The notes under the pieces were generated by a model. That model saw only the letters and a list, made by a program, of their open reading frames with translations. It did not search any database and had not been told where the DNA came from. Positions 11,754-24,936 of a DNA stretch of 64,000 nt are shown here, piece after piece. The stretch comes from Psilocybe azurescens (Eukaryota > Basidiomycota > Agaricomycetes > Agaricales > Agrocybaceae). The translations under genes and the position numbers were made by a program. The stretch is from positions 496,001-560,000 of the forward strand of contig JAJIRX010000533.1 of assembly GCA_023853785.1 (NCBI GenBank), given 5' to 3'. Numbering within the stretch: position 1 is the stretch's first letter; each line of letters starts with the position of its first letter.

Positions 11754-12976
11754 ACGAATTTCATCCGTTCGCCAATCCGAGTTGACGTCAAAGCCGACTC
11801 GAGAAATGGAGCGTGCTGTACCAGTTGGATTTGCCCGCCTTGTACCGCGCCTTCGTTTTCATTTTGGCTCATCATTTAATGTCTCCCTTTTTCTCTTTCT
11901 ATATCACAAAGCTCAACCCAACCCAAGCCCAAGCTATGACTGTTTTGTTTCCGTCCCCCAAAATTTTGTGCTTTATTACCGTCTCACTCGTCTCTTGCAT
12001 CTGGATCTTTTTTAGTAGTATAGTCTTTATCTTCTTTTCTTCTGTGTTCGATCTATCGCGGTCACCTCCGATACTCTTTCCCTCCGTACACGTCGTGCCT
12101 GTTTCCGGCTATCCTCTTCCTCACCCGCGTACCCGTATATCTGCATGAAGTTACCCCTCTTTCGCCATTCTCTCTTGACCTGCAGGAAGAGCGTCGATCC
12201 TTTTTGTTTTTGATTTGTTTCTTCTTTTCTGCCTGCCTTTTTCTCAGTTTTTCTTTCGCACTGTATTGATGACATCCATCGCTCTCGCCTCCGACGACCC
12301 CAACCTCAACCTCTCAACACACGCACACGCACATGAACAATCCACCTCCCTTCTCTTCCTATCTAACGACCGTCAACGTTCCAACCCAACCCAACAGCCT
12401 TAGCTCCGAAAGTCACGTCAATCCAGTATCCCAAATCCAAATCCAAAGCATCTCAATCCAATTTTCTCTCCTTTTTTTACGTAGCATTAGTATTTCAGTA
12501 GTTTACATATTGTAGTGTAGTTTTCCACTTTCTCACGTCCGTAGCATCCTGCAAGTAGATCCAATCTTTTTCTCTTTTCCTTCCATTGTCTCAGTTTTTT
12601 ACAGTGTCATGACTGAAACGACGACTGACTACACCTTCACCCGGGCGGCTTCTTACATACCACTGTACGGCTACGCGTGATATTGTCAGATTCCATCATA
12701 TACATAAACGATTGTATAGTAGTTTTTGGTGGAGTAGATAGCGTCCATTCGGCTTATGTAGCGTGTTTTCGCCAACCTCCATAGGAACAACGACATCATC
12801 ACTCAGCGGGCGTACAAAGAGTAAATGCACGAATAAAATAAATACTCCTTCAGAGTGCAATGCATTGCTATAACCAACAAAGCCTGCCAAGCTACATTAC
12901 TTGTACTTACACAACAACAGCAACGACAACATCCAAAAATCTTAAATTAATCGACATCAATACTCGACACTCATAC
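11754..12976. other. Pyrimidine-rich convergent intergenic region
   Basis: Transportin and the lectin gene converge on this 1.2 kb stretch. From about 11,860 to 12,620 the plus strand is strongly C/T-rich, with many CTTTTC and TCTCTT tracts. No supported coding frame exists; the short frames are low-complexity. Such tracts usually precede transcription starts in fungi, so an unannotated plus-strand transcript is possible. Confidence 0.5.
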
Positions 12977-14842
12977 TCAATACCGCTTGCCACTATAATC
13001 CCCAAAGCCTCCATTCACACCCGCACTCCGCATTCCATACCCGCCCATCCCGCTGCCCCCTCCTCCTCCTACTCCTCCGCCACCGAAGCCGGAGTACCGC
13101 TGCCGCCTCTTGTACTCGAGCCAGCCGTAGTACCCGCCAGCGCCAACGCCCGCGAGGAGGAAGAGCTTGAAGAAGAAGCCGAGCCAGGTGCCTGGGGTCC
13201 CTTCGCCTGATGAGGCGAATACGGAGGATTTTTTGTGCTTGTTGCGCGCTTGGTCGGGCTGGGAGACGATGGCGGAGTAGCTGGTTACGGAGATGATGCT
13301 GTTGGGGTGAGGGGAAGGGAGAACAGGGAAGGGAGGGAAAGAAAGGGAAAAGGGTGGCGAGGAGATAGTTAGTAATTGAACGAAGGGATGAATGGGAAGA
13401 GCAGGGAGGACGTACTCATGTGCGTCAGAAACATCGCCTGTCATAGCCGAGAACCCGAGGAAGGGGTTGGCGGGCAAGGAAAGCTTCTCGATCCGGAAAC
13501 AGTCTGTCCAATCGTCCCCTAGATGGATTGTTAGGCTTAAAACAGTGCTGGCGGTGATTTGACTCACAAGCTTTGTATTGGATCTTGACCTATCATTTGA
13601 AAAATTGTTCTGAGGATATATTCTTGGATATTGGGCATGAAGGAACTCACGTCTAGGAAAGAGTCTTTCACGTATGTGACCTTCAGCTTGGTGGCGACGT
13701 TTGTCCTTCGGAAGTTGGCCTGAGAAGTAGCATTTGTGAGGAATTGTTGGTACAAGGAATTATGGAAGAAATGATGCGTACAGAGCAAGCCCCCTAGCCT
13801 GGCTGTCACCGTCATTGCCGAAATCGTACTTTGCCTGTCCATCGCCGACGATACCTACGATCCGCGGGAAGGAATACGAGTGTTTCGAGTTGGCGTATCT
13901 GTTCAAATTGTCATGGTTGTGCATAGACAAGGTCAGGATATGACATACGTGTCTAGGAAAATACCGAGGCCGGTGAACTGGTCTGAAAAAACATGAAAGA
14001 AGTTAAAGTAGGCTGATATTATATACATGAAAGAAAGAAGTGCCCACCTCTGTTGCCAAAAACGGGTCCTGGCTCGGCTCTCTCTTTAGTGATCCACATT
14101 GCGAGACCATCCCCGAATAGATGTGATGAGTCTCCGGTCACTTTGAATTCTACCTCTACGACGAAGTTTGAAGGGGTGAGTGCGAGTCTGGACCATAGCC
14201 AGCCCTGTGTACATTCTGTGAGATCGATAGGCGAAGAGATTCGAGGGGCGCAACACACCATTTGCGAAGGTCTATTTCTTGTCAGTCGGATGTGCTTGTT
14301 CGTGTTCTTGAAATACTGGTCAGAGATGCGCGTGGGGTTAGGTGAACAAGGTGTAGCTTACAACATAAGCATCGGCGCCAAAATCCCACCATCTATAAAG
14401 GATAGGTGTTAGCTAAGTTAAGTGGGGTAGATTGGTGAAGTAACTCGCCGATTTTGCAGGTCCTGGTCAATGTAAGGGGCGTATATTGAGTGTGTACGGA
14501 GTTGCAGTGTCTGTGGAGAAACTACATGAGCACATATTTGTGTGATAAATAACGTTGGGAATTGAAGAAATGGATTTATGCAAGTTACAGCATATCAGCG
14601 TCCTTGTGCTGAAAAGAATGGTGGCCGACATTTCTTGACCGCCTCAAAATAGATACATGCGCAATTCCATCTATCCAATGTCTCGAACGACCAACATGGC
14701 TACTCACCCGGTCAATAGTGTCATTCCCCAGTCTTGTTTTATCATCCGCCGCCGCCTGTACGACTCCGAAGAAAAAGCTCGTAAACGAAAGCAGAAGCGC
14801 GACTGTCGCCAGGTTCAACAGGTTATTGCACCGTGAGATCAT
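12977..14842 (-). CDS. L-type lectin cargo receptor (ERGIC-53/VIP36/Emp47 family)
   Basis: Eleven exons run from 14842 down to 12977 and give about 366 residues. After a signal peptide (ALLLSFTSFFFGVVQA) comes the legume-lectin fold: THSIYAPYIDQDLQNRWWDF, NTNKHIRLT, QMGWLWSRL, HLFGDGLAMW, GPVFGN, GLGIFLDTYANSKHSYSF, ANFRRTNVATKLKVTY and GFSAMTGDVSDAHD. A single membrane span (FFFKLFLLAGVGAGG) leads to a Gly-rich cytosolic tail ending SGKRY, without a clear KKxx signal. Such proteins bind mannose-rich glycoproteins and carry them between ER and Golgi. The second intron (14393-14448) has a GC donor. A C5 run at 13790-13794 needs one more C to keep the frame of the ARG-CSANFRR join. Confidence 0.9.
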
Positions 14843-17298
14843 CGTGAAGACGATTAGGTTGGTTGGTTGGCGAGACTCTCTCTATATCAAGGTCGGGGTT
14901 GTTCCTGGACCTGTCTTTTCTTTGAAGTGTAAGCAGCAGCAAAGTGGAGGAAAGGTAGTTTGAGTTGAGACCCAATGTTATGGAGCAGCGAGCTCGATTC
15001 CGAGGTGTTGCCACGACGGTGAATGGCCTCACGTGACTTCACATCAGTACAGAGTTCGCCCAGCAAGCCGCGAATGCCTCTTTCTTTGCGACACCCAACC
15101 AACACCGGTATTTGCATTTTACATCGACCTCTCGCTTTGATTATACGTCTAGAATCATGCTACACTCTGCTTAAGCTCGTTTACATCTGCCAGATCTCCT
15201 GGGACCTTCAAATTAATTCTTTTCCCATGGATTTATCGCTCGGTTCAATATCGATTTCGAAATCAACTTGGTTCAAGTAGTAATGGTCCGCGCATTCGAC
15301 GGCACGTATCTCTACGCGCACCACATTTCCGTTGTTTCTCCGGTCTGCATATACTTTACGAGCTCATCTTGCACCGCACCCAATGTATCAAATATTCGGG
15401 GACATTAAACTGTGGAGGATGGCCAGTTCAACTTGTTGTAGCAGCGCCGGCAGGCTGTAGTCTATGTGTTATGGAGGAAGCAGATGCTAGATAGTGATAA
15501 CTCGGGTGTAGGCTCGATCATCAATAACAGTTTGCACGATCATCAGTGTATCATCCGATGCTCGAACCCTTTTTATCTTCAATCGTCCAGTAACTCTGCC
15601 GAATTTTTTGAAGGACTGGCCGTCAACGCTGCTACAGCAATACTCAATGGCTCTGCTCGTACTGCTCGACAAATGATCTCATTTGCGGTCTCTCTATTTT
15701 CTATTAAGGCTCTGATACATCACCCCAAGAAGCATGTACATAGAGTACCTGGGCAGAGCTTTTTGACGATTTTTTCTAATCAACAAGGATTTTGGCATGG
15801 TTTCTCTCCGACAACAAGATTACAATGGTGGGAGGCTTTACCGGTATCGCCAGACACTGCCCGCGTTGCGCATTCATAGGCAGGTGTCTCGTTGCCGTCG
15901 CTGTATTGTCCCATTACATGCTAAATTGACGTCGTACACGGTACGGCGCTGTAGCAGGTGGAGAAGCGCATATGTGCCCTAGGATATAACTCCATCCTTG
16001 GAGTGCCATCAAGGCCCCACGGCAATCGCATTGGCAATTAAAGAAGCTAGAGGTTCGAAGGGAATGGCGGACTGCCGTTGAATATTTAGACCGCATCGAA
16101 TAAATTGTTATCTGTGGCCACGAACCTGCATTACATACTACGACAGCACATACTCACTTTCTATTGCAATGACTCAAAAATAAAGCATGTAAGAATATAG
16201 CTCCAACAGTCCAACTGTTGATAAAGATAGAACGCTCCTGTGACATATTTCCTTTTCTGTGATATCACTTGAAAAAGTGGGTTCATAATCATATGAACCG
16301 TTGTTGGCCCATTCAACCATGTCTATCAATAGCGACGTTATACCTACCTGGAGTCAACTTTTTCTTTCTAGAATACCGGATTGTATCTATAGAAGAAATA
16401 CTACACATCACTGTTGGATGTGCATCCGAACCCTTTCGCGGCTGGTCAACCGGTCACTGGTGGATCCAATTTTGAATATTTCAATATGGACTCCGATGAC
16501 TCTGAAACAGTTAGCTACCTTGAAGCCTTGAAGCTCTTTATATCTGCCCTTCTGCCTCCTAATCTTTACTAGGACCCGTATCCTGCTGTCCGAAGGACTC
16601 ACCGAACATCGTTGTTGGTGTATCTACCTTGTTTCATAGGAGTCAGCCCCTTGGTGGTCTCGGCATTCCCGAAGATTCCGAGTGACAAGCACTGCCTCGC
16701 TCTCTTATCCACATTAGAAGGGGCAAGACAAGGTGTGTAAAGGATCACGCTTTCGAAAATCGCGCATCCCTTCTGACCTCATCCGTCTGATTTTTATGCC
16801 CTTTATGGTCGCCGTACACCGATTATGCCATGCTGCTAGCATAGCCTTGCGGTTAAAAGCGTACGAAATCCACCTGGAGCCAGGCTTTTTTTTCGCCCCC
16901 TCAGTTCCCTCAACTCTTGACAGTCAGAATACACGTGGAAACACGGCGTAGTACCTCGTTGGAGAGGTCCTCTATCTGGTGTTCAATCAAGTCCAGTCAT
17001 ATTATATTGTTTACTTCGAAGTGTACACGACCCAACCCCTGAAACGTACATACGCCGCATAAAGAAGTGACTAGTGCTGTGGAACACATCAAACGTACGT
17101 CTTGTGGGCGTCAACGGATGCGTAATTGCACTGCCGGGGTGTTATAAAAGCTTCCATTCCTGACACTTGTCTTGCATTACTGCTTGTCCGACCTTCATTG
17201 CTCGCCATTTATTTTTTCGTCACCTTCATCTCACTTACGTGGAACTGAGCTCAAACCACCCCCTTTAGATCGTCTTTCCACTTAGTCGCATTTTCAAC
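14843..17298. other. Long region without recognisable genes
   Basis: Frames such as 15466-15879 have no family resemblance and no splice-consistent neighbours. No transposon or tRNA pattern was seen. The end near 17,140 holds a TATA box for the next gene. Confidence 0.45.
17143..17150 (+). promoter_or_regulatory. TATA box of the C2/NACHT gene
   Basis: TATAAAAG stands about 150 bp before the ATG at 17299 and is followed by a pyrimidine-rich leader. Confidence 0.5.
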
Positions 17299-19638
17299 AT
17301 GTCTGACATCGTGATTGAGAAGAGGAAATCATCTCCGTACGAGACTTTTAATAAATGTACTCTTGTTGATGCTCAATACTATCCTATGTCTTCCTTCAGA
17401 AAGATCGAATTTGAAGACCGCAAGCGCATACAATTTCATAGTAGGCTACCTAAGCTCATTACCTTTGTGTAATAACAAAACATTTTTTACAGTTATTAGC
17501 ATTCAAGGACTACCACAACAAGCAGGATGGCAAACGATTTCGTCGATATTCCTATCTGTAGAAAGTTTAGAAACCAGGGATTCTTTTGCAACCGGCCACA
17601 AAAAAACAGTTCATTGATTTCTTGGGGGAGAATATGCCGCAGTGAGTTGTTCTTGTAACTTTTAAGACGTTTACCCTCAATTCCTGATTATTCTTGTGGT
17701 CAGAATGGACCTCAAGGACAGCTCGAAAGTTCGTTTTGAACTCAAGAGCCAAGTGCTGTGGAAGAACAAGACGGTGTTGGGAACGACCGATGTTTTTGAG
17801 ATTGGCCAACTATTAAAAATGCAAAGTCAGGCTGGCGAGGACCGTGATGCGCGTAAGATCAACATTCTCACTCAGGTTGTAATCACTCTTTATTCACTTG
17901 CTTCCACAGACGTAGAACTCATCGTTCCCATAAAATCAACCACAAATAACAGCACCAGCCCCAAGCAAGCGATTCTCAGCCTCAGCGTCCGCCAGACTGC
18001 CATGAAAGACCGAAATAGTGCTATCACTGCAGTTGACCAGTCGCGTTTTGTGGAAATGTGCCAACAGCAGTCGTCGGAAGAACTCAGGGCTTTTGTTGGA
18101 AAGATGGTTCGTTTCAGGAAAGCTCTGGAGGACACGCCTGTGAGTTGGTTTCCCCAAACACACACTCTTGGCAGCCGTAAACTTACGTGGGTTATTTCAT
18201 TTTTAGTTCTTGTGCCTCATCGATATCATATTGGGAGTATCGGAAGGCGTCCGGAAGGTCGGTTTGAACTGTGCTGAAAATAGTAACCTCATTGCTAACT
18301 TTAGCATATCAGATCATCGAAAATCCGGTTACGAGGAATATCAACAAGAATACTGTCGCGCTCTCCACCGCGCTTAATCAGGCTTTCCTGCCTTATGAAT
18401 CGCTTTCAGCGCGTCATATGGGGAAGCGGAGTGAGCATACGATGGAAATGATGAGCGAAATGCTGTGCAGCGTGGTGAAGGCTCTTGTGTCTGTGGAGAA
18501 TTTTCTGAGGATGCAAGACGGTGGGTCGTTTTCGTATCGGTAAATGACAAAGCGATTCTGATGGGAATTTTGAACAGCGTTCGCAAAAGACAAGCTCGAG
18601 TTCAAGGTGACATATTGGATACGGTACTTTGAGGAATGTGCAAGATTCTTGCTTGAGAAAGACTCCAAGCGACCTGTTCCTCTTGTCAACAAGACTTCCA
18701 GGCGGGTTGCTTACCAATCTCCTATGGGTACGCTTTTTCAGCATAATACCTTTATTTCGACTGATGAATGAAAATATGGATCTGCAGTCGCCAGCAGTGA
18801 ACTTCCGAAGTATAACATGCTCCCCATGGAGCTGCCAACCACACACGCCTCTGGTTCGTACGTCAGACCCGATCTAGTACGGCTCATTGCGGAATGGATA
18901 TATTCGCCTTCCTTCCGGGAGACTCGCATTCCAAGCTCGGAACCTCGCAGCACGAACAATGTCTTCTGTCTTCACGGAGCACCAGGCTGCGGCAAGACAC
19001 AGCTTGCTTCGCATATAATGGATTGGCTCCAGGATATGGGCTGTCTCGGAGGGTACTTCTCGTTCGAATCGGACGCGACACATAAGCCTAGTCAGATTTT
19101 GGAGGCGCTGCCTATGACCGTCATACACCAGATATGCACCGCCGAGCCTGACGCGGAGGGTCAGCTGAAGGCTGCGTTTGCTAAACAGCAAGCTGCGGCG
19201 GTCCATGGGAGTTTGCAGGATCGGTTCGAGAAGTTGTTTGTAGGTCCTATGCGGGAGTTTGAGAAAGGGAGGGTGGCTCCGGCGTGGAACCCGCTCGAGA
19301 CGCTAGTGTTTGTGATTGATGGAATTGGCTCACGCGGCGATTCCGATTCAGCTGAGTATCAGAGGATGGTGGAGGTGCTGGGGGAGTTTTTGAGCTCGAA
19401 AGCTGTGAGCCGCCTGCCGAAGTACATCAAACTCCTGGTGTTGTGCCGGTCGGAGACGGGATTGGGTAAGATGTTGAGTCAGAGTGGGACCGGGTATGTC
19501 TGCGAGATGGGGCCTATCGTGCAGTATGTAGAATCGCCTTTGCCTTCGGTCAGTGAGCCGTCGACATTTGGACCGACTTCAACGTGCTTTAATGGAAGTA
19601 AGTCGGGAGCGCCAAGTCCCAATCCGAAAGGTGAATGA
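17299..19638 (+). CDS. STAND NTPase with C2-like N-terminus and NACHT domain; frame break
   Basis: About eight exons. The N-terminal part (ISIQGLPQQAGWQ ... KDSSKVRFELKS) looks like the C2-like domain that precedes NACHT modules in many mushroom NLR-type proteins. A helical linker follows, then Walker A GAPGCGKTQLA near 18980, Walker B LETLVFVIDGIG near 19310, and a sensor-like strand YIKLLVLCRSE. Such proteins are thought to act in non-self recognition. No WD40, ankyrin or TPR repeats follow; the frame ends at 19638 soon after the NACHT core, so the protein is short or truncated. The frame is lost between A7 (17600-17606) and G5 (17624-17628). Adding one base to each restores it; removing one A, or a 52-nt intron, are alternatives. 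Confidence 0.75.
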
Positions 19639-19997
19639 AACTCTCTGCTTTTCAAGGTGCGCATGCTCTGACGGGCTGCTCTTTCGATAGTTTCTATTCA
19701 GGCGTTTTGATCGCCAATGATTCTAGATTTTCAGCTTGAGTAATGATCGTTGTCGGCTCTCTCTATTATTATTTTTGTATTTTAGTATTATAGACGACAC
19801 ACACACGATAATTATGTTTTTTTTTTGCAGTCGTATTGGGTTTTCATCGTAAGTTGTTGTCAAATATTTATTCTACGTTGGTCGCTGTTGGTGGACGAAA
19901 GAAAGATAGCATCGAAGATTCGAATTGAAAAAAAAAATCAAAAAATCAGTTCTGCCTGAGAGAATTTCACACGACTACATTTGGACTTCAGAAGACA
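19639..19997. other. Convergent intergenic region
   Basis: AT-rich space with T and A runs between the NACHT gene and the glycosidase gene 3' ends; nothing else is seen. Confidence 0.5.
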
Positions 19998-22440
19998 TTA
20001 CAACGCTTGACTTATACCTTCATACTGAATTTTCCAACCATCTTGAGGAAAACCTGGAGCATGTCCCGTACTTCCATCCCAACCTGCTGTCATCATAGCG
20101 ATTGCTAGGAGTAATGCCCCAGCGCCAGGGAAATAGGGCGTTGGCACTTGAACACCACCTCCCGGCATACCCACATCGTCGAATGTGAATAACGGGCTAA
20201 GAAGCCAGTCAATCGCCTTGTCTGGATTTCCATTCCTTGCGGCAGACATGGCTAACATTGGGAAATCCCATCTGTGGAAAGCATCATTGGCACCTCAAGT
20301 TCTTCAAATATCAGGGCGCTTACCCCCAGAAATCAGTCGCGTTCCAGGACGCCCAAACCTTTTCCGCAGTTGCTTTCGCCATGTCAACATTCAATCCTGG
20401 TGTTGGCGGAAGCCAGCCGTGCAGCCCTACAAGCGCAGGGTGATTGCTCGTAAATGTTGGGTCAGTCCAGAAGTTTCCTTCGATTCCTTCGTACACATCG
20501 TATGTTCCGTTGCTGGATGGCAGTTTGGCCAGCTTATTTCGGACATCTGTCCATTGCGATGGAACTTCCTTTTCTAATTTCTGCATCCACGTCTCTGCAA
20601 GCCCTAGACCGAATTGCCAGTAGGAAAGCTCGAAGGCTGCGTTTCGGGTTACGTTCGGGCTGGTATCTTCGCTGACGACGTACATCGGTGGACCGACGTC
20701 GTACACCCCGCTAGTCTCGTTCCACCATGCGAATGCTGCCATCCAATCTGCAGTCTCTCGCACAATGTCTTCCCACTTCTGCAGGGTGGCTACAGTCGGG
20801 AACGCGCGGTACTCGTATTGAGCGAACACCAGTGGATGTGGCTGCTCCCATATGAGCAGGTTGTTTATTTCTCCGGGCGAGGATCTGCCGCTCGGGTCGG
20901 TCATTTTGGGCCATCGCGCGCCTGCTGGCCAGCCTTGTTGGACTTGCGCACGCATTATGGAGCTTTGCAGAAATCGTGAGTATATGTCGTTGGATCGGCC
21001 TAGCAGGTCCCAGTTCGACCACAGCGCCCAGTGTATACAGTGCCAGAAATACATCTCTGCAATGGATTTAATGGCGTATTTCTTGTCCAAATTGTGGAAT
21101 GCAGCGTACCCATGTGGAACTTTCTGCGATGAGTCATGATACGTTCAGCGTGCGGTCTAGATCATTTAATCTTTCACTTACCCGTACTGAATATCCACAA
21201 TACGACTTCTGTCAAACCATTACAATTCAGGTAAACGTTATAAAACTTACCCAGCCGTTGTTCGTTAGTCCTGACTGAATTTATTGTTATTCAGGCTTTT
21301 CAAGCTAGCGAGAGATGTGTACCTCTTGAGGTGGGGTATCTCCAGCCTCGTTAACTCTCATCAAATATCTCGACAGAATAATCCTTCTCTGTAATTCTGG
21401 TGCTCGGGAGTCGGAAGATCCGGTCAGCACGTCAACAAAGCCATTTTTCGACCAGAAACCTTCCCAGGTGTTGGTCGAAGATAGGAAAGACTTGTGAAGG
21501 AGTGGAACTTGTGGTGCCGATGGCGCTAGCCTTTCCAAAGGTCACAGTAACGGAAAGCGTAGAGGACTGCGAATCTGAGGCCGGTCTAACGCTGTAACGA
21601 TGAAGGCTTGGTGATTGTCTGGTCACCTTGATGTTGTCGCCGGCGAGCGAAGTAAAAAGGAAGCTCCATCCATCTCGTGGATGACTTCTGCTTGTATTAT
21701 TCCAGGTCCGACGTGCTTGTTGGACGGTACGGTTAGAGCTGATGTATGTCTGTCGGGTGCGCTCCAATTTCCAACGAACGGTGCGCTGAACTTGGACGAG
21801 CCGTCGTTCCACGGAAAATCCAAAAATATGCCTAGCTTTTTTGCTTGACTAGCATTGAAGAAATGGTGACTGCGACAACATCTGAATCCTGCGCGCATGC
21901 TACTTTTACCGATACTTCCTCTCCACTGAATACGAATCTGCTGGTAATGGTACCCGTCCATAGATCGAGTTCCTGAGCTGTTTGCTTCAAATCGTCCTCT
22001 GTGACACCTGTCAATACGTTTCCTTCCGCGTCGAGGAACAATAGGCCAACACGCCCGAGGTTAACTCGATTGGGGTTCGAGATAAGCCATTGTTCTATTG
22101 GATTTCCACCTCCAAAGTCGTAGCGCACTGGCCGTCCGTGGTTCAGCCAGCTCACGCCCTTGTAGTTCTCTACGTCATCTTGTGTAATACCCAGGGGAAG
22201 ACTGTCGTTCTTCCACCCCCATGAGGATAGGATACCAAAAGGCTGGAATGTCTGCAGCCCTGTTACGTCCGCGCCGAAGGCGAAGTTGCCGTTCCCTACT
22301 TGCATTGGTGTGACGAGGCTCGACGCGTTACGAGTGGGGTTGTATCGAGCAACGAGAGCTTTGCGGTTGATGAGGGCATTACATTGACTCCATGTCAGTG
22401 CGATCAAGAACGAGGCAAGTAATGTTGGGAGCTTCATCAT
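19998..22440 (-). CDS. Secreted six-hairpin glycosidase-like protein; several frame breaks
   Basis: The ATG at 22440 is followed by a signal peptide (LLASFLIALTWSQCNA). The N-terminal beta domain includes NGNFAFGADVTGLQTF and GILSSWGWKNDSLPLG. The catalytic-type helical region has SGLTNNGW, AEMYFWHCIHWALWSNWDLL, WEQPHPLVFAQYEYRAFP and NAAFELSYWQFGLGLAETW, as in (alpha/alpha)6-barrel glycosidases related to GH65/GH95-like families. The substrate cannot be told. The last intron gives DFWG|WDFPMLAMSAARNG. Conserved text changes frame at T6 21837-21842, at A5 21654-21658 and again near 21,480; the first two are repaired by one added base. Consensus errors are likely, but three breaks in one gene also allow a young pseudogene. 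Confidence 0.8.
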
Positions 22441-23119
22441 ATAATCTCAGATGTTTCTAACTTTTCCATGGTGCTAATGTATAGGTTTCCATTGTGGTTC
22501 TCGTGGCTTTGACCGGGACGAATATGTCATAACTATCGGCGCTATGAGCTTCTTTACACCATCTCTATGCGCACATGATGTGCCTAGCCCATTAATGCTC
22601 AACTATATGCACACTTATTTGTTGCTTGTTGCTTCTCTCTGTGATATGGCGGATCGTGCTACCCCTTCGGGCCGATACAAGGGAAGCTGAGCTATCTATA
22701 ACTCTCGCATACTGTCTATACTACCGCCCGTTCCAAAGAGGGCAGGACGATTCGAAGTGGGTGTTTGGGTAACTTTCAACTTATTATAGTCAGTGAGTTC
22801 GAATTTACATTACGGAAGGGCAGGTGCTTTTCAAAAAAAAGTACGAGGTTGAACTTTGAACCAACTTTTGAACCTTTCGGCATCAACCTCTCAATCTTCT
22901 ACTGATAATTTATAAAAATCACTGTGTTTCTGCAAGTTTCAGGACGTTGAGAAATATACCCAGGTTGTGTAAACATGCCTGATGAGGCCTTGCTGAGCTC
23001 TGTTATCAGTGGAAATTGATAACAAAGTTATCGACACAGATCTTCGGAAAATGCCGCCAGCCCCTAATAAAATTCCCGTTTCATTATATTCCTTTCATTC
23101 CTCACCACCACATATTAAG
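22441..23119. other. Divergent promoter region; duplicated part
   Basis: The glycosidase and the first MYND gene are transcribed away from this region. From about 22,830 it resembles the region before the second MYND gene (24,990 onward), for example near-identical segments around GGCATCAACCT and AGCCCCTAATAAA. The duplication therefore included the promoter. Confidence 0.6.
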
Positions 23120-23186
23120 GTTGGTTCCATCATCCTTGCCACTTGAGTATATTGTTGAAATGATTAAACTTTTGGCATTGTCCTAG

Positions 23187-24936
23187 ATGTCGAAGGAACT
23201 TGTTGAAGCATTCAACGCTTTACCTCGCAGGCCGAAGGCGCCGTCTGGACTTGTTCCAAACGAGTGGCATTTCGATATTCGCTACATCCAAATGGAACCC
23301 ACGCCATCTCATATAATCTATTTTCTCCAACCTGAATCCCATTTTACGCATATGGAAAGACTGCCTATCGGTATAGCCAGCAACCAAAGTGGTCTCAAGT
23401 TTTTCCCTGAGACGGCTAAGGAAGCTGCACCAACGGTCGCCAAAGGCATTCTTCATGCTTTCGTCAATAATATGGGCTGCAATGACAAAAATTATACCCT
23501 CACACCGAGGCCTATGCACCTTGGAAACTTTTCACAGAGGAGAAATCTCTTGCTGTTGCTGTTGGCAAAGAGTTGAAGCGTATGGGTGTTCGCCCCGACG
23601 ACTTGTGCACTATTGGTGTATCCAGCCGGGCGGTTGTTCAAACTGCAAGGAAAGACTTCAGCGGATTTTTCTACGGGCTCAAGATGGTATGTGGGTTAGA
23701 GGACATGGTAGCAGCTGTCATCCAGGCCCCGGACTCTATCAAGTTCGAGAACTATCGTGTTCCTCAACCAGAGCCCATGTCTGCCATCGAAGAAGAGCTT
23801 AACCGAGACTTAGACGACGAGGGTAGACTCTTGAACGAAATCGGGAAATACTGCACCATCTGGTCTAGTGGATTGCCATCGGATGGAACTGAGTACGAGG
23901 CCAAGAGCCATGGAAATAAGATTTTTAGAGAAATCGAGATCATTAAGGCGCGTCTTGAAGAGAAGCCAGAGCGCGTCGTTAACGCAGCGGCTGATCGTGG
24001 AGATGCAGATGCAGCTTTGGATTATGGTATCAGGCAGGGCACATTTTTCCAAAATATATGCGCGTTTTTTGACTGATGTCTCCCAATTCACAGGCTTAGC
24101 ATCGGTCTAGGTTGCAAGCGTAACCGTAGCGCTCACGCGACTATCTCATCAAGGCTGCGTACTCCAGCAAATCTTCGCAGACGATCAAGGCGATGGCACA
24201 TGGCATACTCATTCAATGGTACCTGGAGTCTAACGACGGGGAATCCACCCTCGGTGCGCGTTCGCCGCGGCGCACCACTGTAACATAGCCGCCCAATTGT
24301 GTCTTGATGTTTCCCCTTCAGGTGCCCGTGCATCACCAGCCGTCCTCTGGTTCATGTCCAAGACGTTCAAGAATTTGTCTGAGGACGTCCCAGAAATGTA
24401 TTACTGGTATAAAGATGCCATTCATGCCCTAGAAGTAAGGGAGAAACAGTACGGGGAAAACCGAAAGAAGATGGCTAAGAAGAGACTCAAGAACACTATC
24501 CGGTACCGATGCGCCGCTCTGGGCTGTGATATCGAAGCTGATACCGGCGCGATGTTATCTCGTTGTATGTTTTCATCTTCTTTTGTCTCGAATTTATTCT
24601 AGAGAGGCGTTAATTCTCAAAATGTTTTTTCCCACAGGTTCAGGTCCTTGCGACGCTGATAAGAAGCCGTATTACTGCAGCAAAGAGTGTCAGAGGGCGG
24701 ACTGGAAGAATCACAAGCCTTTCTGCCGTCCTGGAGCAGAGTGCTCTGTTGTCGACGACGGGTCTAAATACAATATGTCGGACACGGCGCCTGCCCATAA
24801 GTCTGAAGCGGGCGCTCTACAAATCCCCATCACGTTCAAGGATGGCAAGACAATTTTGTTCAGTTCATCGACCATGGATGTGCAAATGTTGAAAGAGATG
24901 AAGGAACTCAGCGAGAAAGAACTCAAAGGACTTTGA
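23187..24936 (+). CDS. MYND-type zinc-finger protein, copy A of a tandem pair
   Basis: Exons 23187-24033, 24094-24564 and 24638-24936. The N-terminal two thirds are shared with copy B at 25360. The C-terminus carries a MYND finger: YRCAALGCDIEADTG, then RCSGPCDADKKPYYCSKE and CQRADWKNHKPFC, with the C-C...C-C...C-C...H-C order. MYND fingers bind proline-rich peptides; these large Agaricomycete MYND families have no known function. A 5' UTR intron (23120-23186) ends directly at the ATG. The first coding intron (24034-24093) has a GC donor where copy B has GT. Comparison with copy B shows single-base losses at A5 23487-23491 and at 24128 (one A instead of two). Confidence 0.85.

Noticed and set aside
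12860..13210. 116-codon plus-strand frame rich in Pro/Ala
   Set aside because: It is the antisense shadow of the lectin gene's last exon, whose membrane span and splice phases are well supported.
17560..17611. Possible 52-nt intron (GTAGAA...AACAG) that would restore the NACHT gene frame
   Set aside because: It would remove a well-formed C2-like strand (VESLETRDSFATGHKK); run-length errors fit the rest of the window better. It is kept as an alternative.
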